64,000 bases of DNA. Origin: Leisingera sp. M658 (GTDB taxonomy: Bacteria > Pseudomonadota > Alphaproteobacteria > Rhodobacterales > Rhodobacteraceae). The stretch is taken from assembly GCF_025144145.1 (NCBI RefSeq), contig NZ_CP083546.1, positions 753,501-817,500 on the forward strand, given 5' to 3'. Position 1 is the first letter of the stretch. Each line of letters begins with the position of its first letter. This document shows positions 43,554-50,851 of the stretch, in pieces. Below the pieces are notes generated by a model. That model was given only the letters and a program-made list of their open reading frames with translations. It was not told the origin of the DNA and searched no databases. Made by a program: the position numbers and the translations under genes.

Positions 43554-43603
43554 CCAAAACTTTTCCTCAAAAGTTTTGGCAAATTCCTTGGGTAAGGAAT
43601 TTG
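43554..43603 (-). terminator. Tandem hairpins between dctP and the glutamine synthetase-like gene
   Basis: CCAAAACTTTT-cctc-AAAAGTTTTGG (43554-43579) and CAAATTCCTT-gggt-AAGGAATTTG (43580-43603) are two perfect, adjoining stems with 4-base loops. They lie just after the dctP stop and most likely protect dctP mRNA and reduce read-through. Confidence 0.7.
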
Positions 43604-43647
43604 GCCCGCTGCGCGGCAGGCCAAGTTCCGTTTCGTTTGCCGGTCCC

Positions 43648-44682
43648 TTAGCCGTAGCGGTAGGGGCGGCCCGCCTTCTGCATGTCGGCGTTGTACGTCT
43701 TGAAGATCTCGACAACCTTTGCCTTGGTCTCGGACTCGGCCGCGATCTCGTCCCAGAACTTCACTGCCGCGTCTTCGACCTGTGCCCATTCGTCATCGGG
43801 AATGGTGGTCAGCTTCATGTCGCTGCCGTTGACGCGCAGGTTGGCTTCACCGCCCCAATACCACCACTGGCGGTAATAATGCGACTGGTCGCAGCAAACG
43901 CGGAACAGGGTCTGCAGGTCTTCGGGCAGCTCATTCCAGCGGCCCTGGTTGGCAAAGAACGACCCGGCCCAGGCGCCGGAGATGTTGTTGGTCAGGAAGT
44001 AGTCGGTGACCTTGGACCAGCCGACGGTGTAATCCTCGGTGATGCCGGACCAGGCGATGCCGTCCAGCTCGCCGGTCTGCACTGCGACTTCGATGTCTTC
44101 CCAGGGCAGGGTGACCGGCACAACGCCGAACTGCGACAGGAAGCGGCCGGCAGTCGGGAAGGTGAAGACGCGCTTGCCCTTCAGGTCCGCCAGCGAGTTG
44201 ATCGGATCCTTGGTGGCAAAGTGGCAGGGATCCCAGGCGCCGGCCGAGATATGCTTGACACCGACCTTGGAATATTCCGCGTCCCAGATCTCGTTCAGGC
44301 CGTACTGGTTGAACAGCACTGGCACGTCCAGCGAGTAGCGCGAGGCGAAGGGGAAGTAGCCGCCGAACACGGTGACCTCGGTGGGCGAGGCCATCGAGTC
44401 ATCATCCGACTGCACCGCGTCGATGGTGCCGCGCTGCATGGCGCGGAACAGCTCGCCGGTGGGGACCAGCTGATCGGCGTAGTAGAGTTCGATCTGCATC
44501 CGGTCGCCGGCGATCTTGTTGAACATGTCGATGGCGGGTTTGATCACATGTTCACCCAGCGCCGCACCGGCATAGGTCTGCATCCGCCATTTGATGGTGG
44601 ACTGGGCCAGGGCCGGGGTGGCCAGCGGTGCCGCCATGGCGCCAACGCCGGCGGTTTTCAGAAACTTACGTCTTGTTGTCAT
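43648..44682 (-). CDS. dctP: TRAP transporter substrate-binding protein DctP
   Basis: A 344-residue periplasmic binding protein. The N-terminus MTTRRKFLKTAGVGAMAAPLATPALAQ has the RRKFLK twin-arginine motif, so it may be exported by Tat. The body shows TRAP features: IKWRMQTYAGAALGEHVIKPAIDMFNKIAG, ELYYADQLVPTGELFRAMQRGTIDAVQ, and GLNEIWDAEYSKVGVKHI. AAGGAG lies before the ATG; a TTG at 44772 would be a poor start. The binding of a mono- or amino-carboxylate/amine is typical, but the ligand is unknown. Confidence 0.92.
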   Translation of the reverse strand: MTTRRKFLKTAGVGAMAAPLATPALAQSTIKWRMQTYAGAALGEHVIKPAIDMFNKIAGDRMQIELYYADQLVPTGELFRAMQRGTIDAVQSDDDSMASPTEVTVFGGYFPFASRYSLDVPVLFNQYGLNEIWDAEYSKVGVKHISAGAWDPCHFATKDPINSLADLKGKRVFTFPTAGRFLSQFGVVPVTLPWEDIEVAVQTGELDGIAWSGITEDYTVGWSKVTDYFLTNNISGAWAGSFFANQGRWNELPEDLQTLFRVCCDQSHYYRQWWYWGGEANLRVNGSDMKLTTIPDDEWAQVEDAAVKFWDEIAAESETKAKVVEIFKTYNADMQKAGRPYRYG

Positions 44683-44734
44683 TATACTCACTCCTTGTTG
44701 AAATATCCGGCCCCTTGGCGGGACTCTTCCTTGG

Positions 44735-46237
44735 TTATTTTCCGTAGACATAGTCCGGCAGCCACAGGGCAATTTGCGGGAAGACCATGATCAGGGCCAG
44801 AGCCAGAACCATCACCGCGGCAAAGGGGATGATCGAGACATAGATGTCCTTCAGCCCGATTTCCGGCGGTGCCATTGCCCGCATCAGGAACAGGTTATAG
44901 CCGAAAGGCGGCGTCATATAGGCGATCTGGGTGGTGATGGTATAAAGCACCCCGTACCAGATCAGATCAAACCCAAGCGCCCCCACCAGCGGCACGTAAA
45001 GCGGTGCCACGATCACCAGCATTGCGGTGTCGTCCAGGAAGGTGCCCATGATGATGAAGCTCAGCTGCATCAGGATCAGGATCATCCAAGGGGACAGGCC
45101 CAGCTTGGTGGTGAACAGGTCTTCGATGGCCTTGACCGCGCCGAGGCCGTCAAAGATTGCCCCGAAGGCCAGGGCGGCGAGGATGATCCACATGAACATG
45201 CAAGAGATGCCAAGGGTCGAGCGCACCGAAGTCTCAAACACCTCCTTGGTCATCCGCCCCTTCAGCACCGCGGCGATGAAGGCCGTCATGGCACCGATCG
45301 CCGAGCTTTCCACCAGCGAGGTCCAGCCGTTCACAAAGGGCACCATCATCGCGGCAAAGATCGCCAGCGGCAGCACGCCGGAGAACAGTAGGCGGTACTT
45401 CTCCTTCATGAACACGTCTTTGTAGAACAGGGCATTCTTGCGGGTCAGGAAGGACAATGCGCCCAGGGCCAGCGCCAGGCCAAGCGCGGGTTTGGCCTCC
45501 AATGTGCCAGTCTTGATCAGCAGCGGCACCAGTACAAGCGCGCCCAGCACGATGTAGTTCAGGCGCAGCGGGTGGTCGGTGATCTGCTCGTATTCCGCCA
45601 GATCCTCGGGGTGCATGGCCGGGCCCAGGTCGGGCTGCATGCGGGAGCGGACATAGATGTAGATGATGAACATGGTGGCCATCAGCAGGCCGGGGATCAC
45701 ACCTGCCAGCCACAGCTGGCCCACCGGCTGACGCGCAATCATCGCATAAAGCACCAGCACCACCGACGGCGGCACCAGGATGCCAAGCGAGGAGCCGGCC
45801 TGAATGGTGCCGGTCACCAGGATCTTGTCATAGCCGCGGCGCAGCAGTTCAGGCAGCGCAATGGTGGCACCAATTGCCATGCCGGCGACCGACAGGCCAT
45901 TCATCGCCGAGATCAATACCATCAGACCGATCGTGCCGATGGCGAGCCCGCCTTTCACTGGCCCCATCCAAACGTGGAACATCCGGTAAAGGTCGTCAGC
46001 GATCTTTGATTCCGACAGCACATAGCCCATGAAAATGAACATCGGCAGCGTCAGCAGCGGATACCATTTCATCAGCTTCATCGCCGCAGAGAACGGGATC
46101 TCGACCCCGCCGGTGCCCCACAGAAGCATGCCCGCAACAGCCCCGACAAAGCCGATGGCGCCAAACACCCTCTGGCCGGTCATCAGCATCAGCATCATGC
46201 CGGCAAACATGACGATAGCAATCCATTCGTAGGACAT
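44735..46237 (-). CDS. dctM: TRAP transporter large permease DctM
   Basis: A 500-residue permease with about 12 membrane helices. Family signatures: MFIFMGYVLSESKIADDLYRM, VLISAMNGLSVAGMAIGATIALPELLRRGYDK, AGSSLGILVPPSVVLVLYAMI and LDDTAMLVIVAPLYVPLVGALGFD. It catalyses Na+-driven uptake with DctQ. One base overlaps dctQ; dctP follows after a 52-bp spacer. Confidence 0.93.
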   Translation of the reverse strand: MSYEWIAIVMFAGMMLMLMTGQRVFGAIGFVGAVAGMLLWGTGGVEIPFSAAMKLMKWYPLLTLPMFIFMGYVLSESKIADDLYRMFHVWMGPVKGGLAIGTIGLMVLISAMNGLSVAGMAIGATIALPELLRRGYDKILVTGTIQAGSSLGILVPPSVVLVLYAMIARQPVGQLWLAGVIPGLLMATMFIIYIYVRSRMQPDLGPAMHPEDLAEYEQITDHPLRLNYIVLGALVLVPLLIKTGTLEAKPALGLALALGALSFLTRKNALFYKDVFMKEKYRLLFSGVLPLAIFAAMMVPFVNGWTSLVESSAIGAMTAFIAAVLKGRMTKEVFETSVRSTLGISCMFMWIILAALAFGAIFDGLGAVKAIEDLFTTKLGLSPWMILILMQLSFIIMGTFLDDTAMLVIVAPLYVPLVGALGFDLIWYGVLYTITTQIAYMTPPFGYNLFLMRAMAPPEIGLKDIYVSIIPFAAVMVLALALIMVFPQIALWLPDYVYGK

Positions 46238-46833
46238 CAGATTTCAACTCCGCGCAGGCGTCCGATATCCCGGAACAATTCGGCAAGGCATTGCAGCAGC
46301 ATCAGAAAGACACCGAAGCAGAGGATGGTTTTGACAGGCCACAGGAAGGGGCGCCAGGCGGTGGAACTGCGCTCGAGATAGCCGAGCTTTTCGCCCGCAG
46401 CGGCGGGGCCTTCGCTCAGCAGCGTTTTCAGCAGGTCCCAGAAGAACTGCACGGGTTCTATACCGAAATACCCCAGTGAATAGGCCGTAGAGCTGAGCGC
46501 GCCGTACATCAGGATTACAAGGTAGCTGATCAGGAACAGCACGGTGAACGCATCAACCAGCGCCTTGGTTTTCGTCGACCAGCCGCCGTAAAACAGGTCC
46601 ATCCGCACGTTTGACCCCATTTGGATCGAATAGGGTCCGCCCAGAATGTAATAGGCCACCATAACAAACTGCGCCGTCTCCAGCGTCCAGTGCGACGGGT
46701 TGAAAAAAGTCTTGGACACCGACGACCACAGCAGCACCCCGATCAGGGCAAAGATCAGATACATGGCAAAGCGGCCGATGAAACGGTTCATCGCGTCAAT
46801 GCCGCGCACATAGGCCCTTATTACTTTAGGCAC
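46237..46833 (-). CDS. dctQ: TRAP transporter small permease DctQ
   Basis: A 198-residue four-helix membrane protein (RFAMYLIFALIGVLLWSSVSKTFF, QFVMVAYYILGGPYSIQMGSNVRMDLFY, LVDAFTVLFLISYLVILMYGAL, FLWPVKTILCFGVFLMLLQC). The GSNVRMD motif is typical of DctQ. I use the GTG at 46833, five bases after GGGGG; TTG at 46836 is an alternative. It overlaps the end of the amidohydrolase gene. An extra stretch of about 50 residues lies between helices 3 and 4. Confidence 0.88.
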   Translation of the reverse strand: MPKVIRAYVRGIDAMNRFIGRFAMYLIFALIGVLLWSSVSKTFFNPSHWTLETAQFVMVAYYILGGPYSIQMGSNVRMDLFYGGWSTKTKALVDAFTVLFLISYLVILMYGALSSTAYSLGYFGIEPVQFFWDLLKTLLSEGPAAAGEKLGYLERSSTAWRPFLWPVKTILCFGVFLMLLQCLAELFRDIGRLRGVEI

Positions 46834-47611
46834 CAAAGCCCCCTTCCGCCGCCAGCGCGGCCAGGGCCGGGCGCAGCAATGTCAGCATTTCTTCTGCCAT
46901 GGCCTCTTCTTCTTCCGGCGTGGTCACCAGATCGTTGCGGATTTCGATCATTACATTGGCCAGCCCGTGTGCCAGCCCGTGGATCTTCAGAGAATGGGTG
47001 ACGCCATCCGCCGGGCCATAGGGTTCATTGCGCTCCACCCGGCGGTGCGGCAGGGCAGGGGCCGCAGCCAGCATGGCGTCAGCCAGGCGGCTGTCGGCGT
47101 CGTGCAGGATGCCGATTTCGACCGCGCGGTTTTCGCCGTAATAGACCGGGGTAAAACTGTGCATGGTGACCAGAACGGTTTGCAGCCCGGCATCCTTGCG
47201 GGCCTTGATGACCTCGGCGACAGTGCTGCAGAACGGGGCATAGACCGTGTCCGCACGCTCCTGCCGCTGGGCGGCTGTCAGGTCTTTGTTGCCGGGCACC
47301 TCGACCAGTTCGGATTTCTCCGGCATCGCCGAGGCCGCTTCGGGCGGGCGGTTGCAGTCGTACACCAGCCGCGACACGGTGCTGGCCACCAGCGGTGCAT
47401 TCAGGGCCTTAGATATATGCAAAGCAATGGCCCGCGCACCCGGATCCCAGGCGGCGTGGCTCAGCCGGTCCTGATCCCGCAGCCCCAGCCCGTCATAGCG
47501 CGCGGGGATACTGCTGGAGGCGTGCTCGCACAGCAGCAGAACCGGGCTGGCGCCCTCACGGTTCACCACCTCCACTGTCTCCGCTTGAGCGTGAGAATCG
47601 CTCTCTCGCAT
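46826..47611 (-). CDS. N-formylglutamate amidohydrolase-like hydrolase
   Basis: A 261-residue member of the FGase family (zinc hydrolases with phosphorylase/hydrolase fold). Seen: LLLCEHASSSIPARYDGLGL, AAWDPGARAIALHISKALN, STVSRLVYDCNRP, TMHSFTPVYYGENRAVEIGILHD and IEIRNDLVTTPEEE. GGGGGG lies six bases before ATG 47611. The family includes HutG (N-formylglutamate to glutamate plus formate). As first gene of an operon with a TRAP importer and a gamma-glutamyl ligase, it may instead release glutamate from a gamma-glutamyl product; that is inferred. Confidence 0.85.
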   Translation of the reverse strand: MRESDSHAQAETVEVVNREGASPVLLLCEHASSSIPARYDGLGLRDQDRLSHAAWDPGARAIALHISKALNAPLVASTVSRLVYDCNRPPEAASAMPEKSELVEVPGNKDLTAAQRQERADTVYAPFCSTVAEVIKARKDAGLQTVLVTMHSFTPVYYGENRAVEIGILHDADSRLADAMLAAAPALPHRRVERNEPYGPADGVTHSLKIHGLAHGLANVMIEIRNDLVTTPEEEEAMAEEMLTLLRPALAALAAEGGFGA

Positions 47612-47645
47612 ATGTTGCCCCCCTGCGATTTGGAAAAATCTTTCC

Positions 47646-47677
47646 ATGAAGAGATATTTGTGTCAATATCTTTTCAT
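47646..47677. promoter_or_regulatory. 32-bp inverted repeat, candidate operator of the RpiR regulator at 47764
   Basis: ATGAAGAGATATT (47646-47658) and AATATCTTTTCAT (47665-47677) are inverted repeats matching at 12 of 13 positions around TGTGTC. The site sits 35-66 bp before the amidohydrolase start, in the divergent spacer next to the RpiR gene, an AT-rich island in GC-rich DNA. RpiR proteins bind long AT-rich palindromes of this kind. Confidence 0.7.
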
Positions 47678-47698
47678 GACCGGTTTCGCACAGAGATT

Positions 47699-47718
47699 CC
47701 TGAAACTTTCTTTTCAGG
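47699..47718. promoter_or_regulatory. Second inverted repeat near the rpiR start
   Basis: CCTGAAA-ctttct-TTTCAGG is a perfect 7-6-7 inverted repeat 46 bp before the TTG start of the rpiR gene. Its TGAAA/TTTCA core recalls RpiR-type half-sites. It may serve autoregulation, or be a leader stem. Confidence 0.5.
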
Positions 47719-47763
47719 CCGGACCCGGATAGGAAAGTGTCTGTTCAAAGCAGGAATGCCCCG

Positions 47764-48636
47764 TTGACGAAACCGCCAGCCACCGTTCGCGAGTTGATCC
47801 GCGAGAGCTATTCCGCGCTCACCCAGTCCGAACGCAAGTTCGCAAACCTGCTGCTGGAAAATTACCCTGCGGCAGGATTGGCTTCGATCACCATTGTGGC
47901 CAGCAATGCTGATGTCTCGACACCGACCGTGGCGCGGATGGTGCAGAAACTGGGCTTCAAAGGGTATCCGCAATTCCACCAGGCACTGCTGAAGGAACTG
48001 GAGGCCAAAGTCTCCGGTCCGACCAAGCGGCGGGACAATTGGGCGACCGAGGCGCCCGAGGGCCACCTGCTGAACAGATTTGCACAGGCTGTGACCGACA
48101 ACCTGCAGCAGACGTTCTCAAACATCGACACCGCACAGTTCGATGCGGCGGTGCATCAGCTGTCAAACACCGAGGGGCGGCTTTATGTGGTTGGCGGCCG
48201 CATCACTCGCGCCTTGGCGGATTACGCCTTTACCCATTTTCAGGCGATCCGGCAGCGGGTCACCCATATGACGTCTTCCTCCGCCACCTGGCCCCATTAC
48301 GTGCTGGACATGGTTGAGGGCGACACCCTGCTGCTGTTCGATGTGCGCCGTTATGAAACCAACCTGCAGCGCTTGGCCGAACTCGCCTCCGAACGCGGGG
48401 TGAAGATTGTTTTGATCACGGATCAATGGGCCAGCCCGATTGCGTCGGTTGCCGAACATACCTTCAACTGCTGGGTCGAGATCCCTTCCGCCTGGGACTC
48501 CAATATCTCCACCATGATGCTTTTGGAGGCGATGATCGCCGCCACCCAGGAAGAGAGCTGGGACAAGACCAAGGACCGCTACGACCGCCTGGATGAGCTG
48601 TTCGATATGACCCGCCTGTTCCGCAAGTTCTCCTGA
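47764..48636 (+). CDS. MurR/RpiR family transcriptional regulator
   Basis: A 290-residue regulator: N-terminal HTH_6 (VRELIRESYSALTQSERKFANLLLENYPAAGLASITIVASNADVSTPTVARMVQKLGFKGYPQFHQAL) and a C-terminal SIS domain (about 120-260; RLYVVGGRITRALADYAF, DTLLLFDVRRYETNL, VKIVLITDQWASPIA). I choose TTG 47764, seven bases after AGGAA; GTG 47737 sits too close to its AGGA. SIS domains bind phosphosugars or other small ligands. It likely controls the divergent TRAP/gamma-glutamyl operon. Confidence 0.88.
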   Translation: MTKPPATVRELIRESYSALTQSERKFANLLLENYPAAGLASITIVASNADVSTPTVARMVQKLGFKGYPQFHQALLKELEAKVSGPTKRRDNWATEAPEGHLLNRFAQAVTDNLQQTFSNIDTAQFDAAVHQLSNTEGRLYVVGGRITRALADYAFTHFQAIRQRVTHMTSSSATWPHYVLDMVEGDTLLLFDVRRYETNLQRLAELASERGVKIVLITDQWASPIASVAEHTFNCWVEIPSAWDSNISTMMLLEAMIAATQEESWDKTKDRYDRLDELFDMTRLFRKFS

Positions 48637-48723
48637 CCAGAAGACAGGCTGCTGCATGGACATTGCCCTCCGGTTGCGCCTTACTGGGCATCAGGCCGGT
48701 TTCTTTCAGGCAGGAGTATTCAA

Positions 48724-49065
48724 ATGCGACTAATCGGAATTCTGGCGCTGGCAGCACTTGCTGCAGCACCCGCCGCGGCCAACCCGCTCAGCCGCATTCT
48801 GGCCACGTCAGGGCTGACGCCGCAGGACACCAACATCATGCGCCAGGCCGAACAGTCGTTGCTGGCCGAGGCGCAGGTCGGCACTGGCAAGCGGGCCGAA
48901 TGGACCAACCCGGACAGCGGCGCACATGGCGAGGTCCGGGTGGCCGGCAAGGAGGGTGACTGCCTGCTCTTGCAGCATCAGGCCTTCCTTAAGGACAGCC
49001 AGGACCCCAAGCAGGTCCGGCGCAGGTTTTGCCCGTCGGGGGCTGACTGGCTGCTGACCCAGTAA
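48724..49065 (+). CDS. small secreted protein with RT0821/Lpp0805-like C-terminus
   Basis: A 113-residue protein with a signal peptide (MRLIGILALAALAAAPAAA) and a mature part containing EWTNPDSGAHGEVRV, then two Cys (EGDCLLLQH and RRFCPSGADWLL) that may form a disulfide. The W-x-NP-x-SG-x-x-G pattern followed by C...C resembles the surface-antigen domain of the RT0821/Lpp0805 family. Probably periplasmic or outer-membrane associated. Function unknown. It stands 87 bp after rpiR. Confidence 0.68.
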   Translation: MRLIGILALAALAAAPAAANPLSRILATSGLTPQDTNIMRQAEQSLLAEAQVGTGKRAEWTNPDSGAHGEVRVAGKEGDCLLLQHQAFLKDSQDPKQVRRRFCPSGADWLLTQ

Positions 49066-49112
49066 CCGGGCGCATAAGCGTATAACGTTCCATTCAGTGC
49101 AAGGGAGATAAT

Positions 49113-49466
49113 ATGATGACTGATGTTACCCGCAAACACACCGGCCAGCGCATGAGCCAGATCGTGACCCACGGCGATACCATCTATCTGGCAGGCCAAG
49201 TCGGCACTGCCGGTGCCAGCGTCGCGCAGCAAACCCAGGATTGCCTGGATAAGATCGACGCGCTGCTGGCCGAGGCCGGCAGCAGCAAGACCCGCATTCT
49301 GCAGACGGTGATCTGGCTTGCCGACATGAAGGATTTTGCCGGGATGAACGCAGTTTGGGACGCCTGGGTCCCTGAAGGCCACGCTCCGGCGCGTGCCTGC
49401 GGCGAGGCAAAGCTGGCCCGCGAGGATTTTCTGGTCGAATTTATCGTCACCGCTGCCAGGGCCTGA
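49113..49466 (+). CDS. RidA family (YjgF/YER057c) enamine/imine deaminase-like protein
   Basis: A 117-residue RidA-fold protein: DTIYLAGQVGTAGASVAQQTQDCLDKIDALLAEAGSSKTRILQTVIWLADMKDFAGMN, and the conserved Arg in APARACGEAKLAREDFLVEF. Trimeric RidA proteins hydrolyse reactive enamines/imines formed by PLP enzymes or by oxidation of amino acids. GGGAG precedes the ATG. Its place beside an Ldh_2-family dehydrogenase and the betaine-like cluster fits clean-up of imine intermediates there; this link is inferred. Confidence 0.88.
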   Translation: MMTDVTRKHTGQRMSQIVTHGDTIYLAGQVGTAGASVAQQTQDCLDKIDALLAEAGSSKTRILQTVIWLADMKDFAGMNAVWDAWVPEGHAPARACGEAKLAREDFLVEFIVTAARA

Positions 49467-49735
49467 TCCCGGTGGCTGTCCAGTTCAGGACTCCTATCGC
49501 TCCTGCTCCGCCCGTGCATGCCCAAGGTTGCGCTTAGTGGCTTGAAACGCGGCAATCTGGTGAAACGGGATAACAACCCTAGCAGCATAGATTGTTCTAT
49601 TTTACCTTCTTTTCCCGCTGCTGCACGGCGGTAGAGTGATTGGTGCAGGCAGGGGGACGGAGTACGCGGCATGGCAGATCAGTCTCTTTCACACAGTAGC
49701 CAAGGCCCAATACCCTGCTGGGGGCGCATGCGTTG
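49467..49735. other. Non-coding gap upstream of the Ldh_2-family gene
   Basis: The 269-bp stretch has no credible gene. It contains a short AT-rich patch (49585-49612) that likely carries the promoter of the dehydrogenase gene. I see no strong palindrome or hairpin. Confidence 0.4.
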
Positions 49736-50779
49736 ATGCAATCACCAGCTTCCAAGCTTACCCTGCGGGGCAGCCGCACATCCGTCGAAGCGGCTGAGGC
49801 GGAAGGCCTGATCCGTAGAATTTTCGCCAACCTGGGGTACAGTCCGGAAGTTTCGGCGCAGGTGGCGCATCATTTGGCCGACACCAGCCTGTGCGGCGTG
49901 GAAAGCCACGGTATCATGCGGGTGCTGGAATATGCCAGGCAAACGCGGTCAGGCTATCTTGACCCCAAGGGCACAGCGCGCGCCTTCCGGGACAGCTGCG
50001 GTGTGATGCGGGTCGAGGGCGGCGGCGGCATTGGCATCCCGGCGATGCAGCTTGCCTACGAAACCGGCATCGCCGAGGCGCGGGAGCGCGGGATTTCGGC
50101 GCTTTCCATCCGTCATGCGGGTCACACTGGCCGCCATGGCGCCTTTGCCGACATCGCGGCAGAGCAGGGTTTCCTGACCATCTGCATCGGCGGCGGCAAC
50201 CGGCAGACCTGGCGCCAAGTGGCGCCCCATGGCGGGGCGCAGGCCAAATTGCCGACCAATCCCTGGTGTGCAGGCATCCCGGGCGGCGCGCAGGGTCCGG
50301 TGGTGCTGGACTTTGCAACGTCCAAAATTGCCGGCGGCTGGATCTACGCTGCCAAATCCGCGGGCGCTCTGCTGCCGGAGGGCTGCGTGATCGACCGCAA
50401 TGGCAATCCGACCCGCGATCCCGAAGATTATTTTGCGGGCGGTGCCATCCTGCCTGCCGGCGCGCAAAAAGGCTATGCGCTGGCGCTGGTGGCTGAACTC
50501 ATCGGCGAGGCGATGCTGGGGCCGTCCACAACCGAATGCAACTGGCTGCTGATCACCCTGGAGGCCTCCCGGTTCCGCGCCGCGCCGACCATGCAGGCTG
50601 CGGCCGAAGACGTGCTGGCCGATCTGCGCAGCTGCCCGCCAGCACCAGGATTTGAGCAGGTAGAAATCCCAGGCGAACGCGAACGCAACCACCGTGCTGC
50701 TTCAGAGGGGCGGATCGCGGTGCCACTGGAGACCTGGCGCCAGATCCAGGAGCTGGCCGAAAGCCTGGGGGCGGCATGA
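49736..50779 (+). CDS. Ldh_2 family NAD(P)H dehydrogenase (malate/L-lactate / Delta1-pyrroline-2-carboxylate reductase type)
   Basis: A 347-residue member of the type II malate/lactate dehydrogenase family: VESHGIMRVLEYARQ, GGGIGIPAMQLAYE, IRHAGHTGRHGAFADIAAEQG (catalytic His region), TNPWCAGIPGG, VLDFATSKIAGGWI and QKGYALALVAELIGEAMLGP. The family is unrelated to classic MDH/LDH and includes Delta1-pyrroline-2-carboxylate/piperideine-2-carboxylate reductases, ureidoglycolate and sulfolactate dehydrogenases. Since enolase-superfamily dehydratases lie nearby, a cyclic imine reductase is an attractive option. It is convergent with the aminotransferase gene. Confidence 0.85.
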   Translation: MQSPASKLTLRGSRTSVEAAEAEGLIRRIFANLGYSPEVSAQVAHHLADTSLCGVESHGIMRVLEYARQTRSGYLDPKGTARAFRDSCGVMRVEGGGGIGIPAMQLAYETGIAEARERGISALSIRHAGHTGRHGAFADIAAEQGFLTICIGGGNRQTWRQVAPHGGAQAKLPTNPWCAGIPGGAQGPVVLDFATSKIAGGWIYAAKSAGALLPEGCVIDRNGNPTRDPEDYFAGGAILPAGAQKGYALALVAELIGEAMLGPSTTECNWLLITLEASRFRAAPTMQAAAEDVLADLRSCPPAPGFEQVEIPGERERNHRAASEGRIAVPLETWRQIQELAESLGAA

Positions 50780-50786
50780 ACCGATG

Positions 50787-50844
50787 AACGGCGGTGCCAG
50801 CAGGACCCGCCGTTACACCTGGGTTTTGCAGCCTGGCAAAAACC
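50787..50844. terminator. Bidirectional terminator hairpins between convergent genes
   Basis: AACGGCGG (50787-50794) pairs with CCGCCGTT (50807-50814), and GGTTTTGC (50822-50829) pairs with GCAAAAACC (50836-50844). They separate the convergent Ldh_2 and aminotransferase genes. Confidence 0.65.
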
Positions 50845-50851
50845 GCCTGGA

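Noticed and set aside
43201..44790. A 529-codon open frame on the + strand
   Set aside because: Antisense to the glutamine synthetase-like and dctP genes, with no domain pattern.
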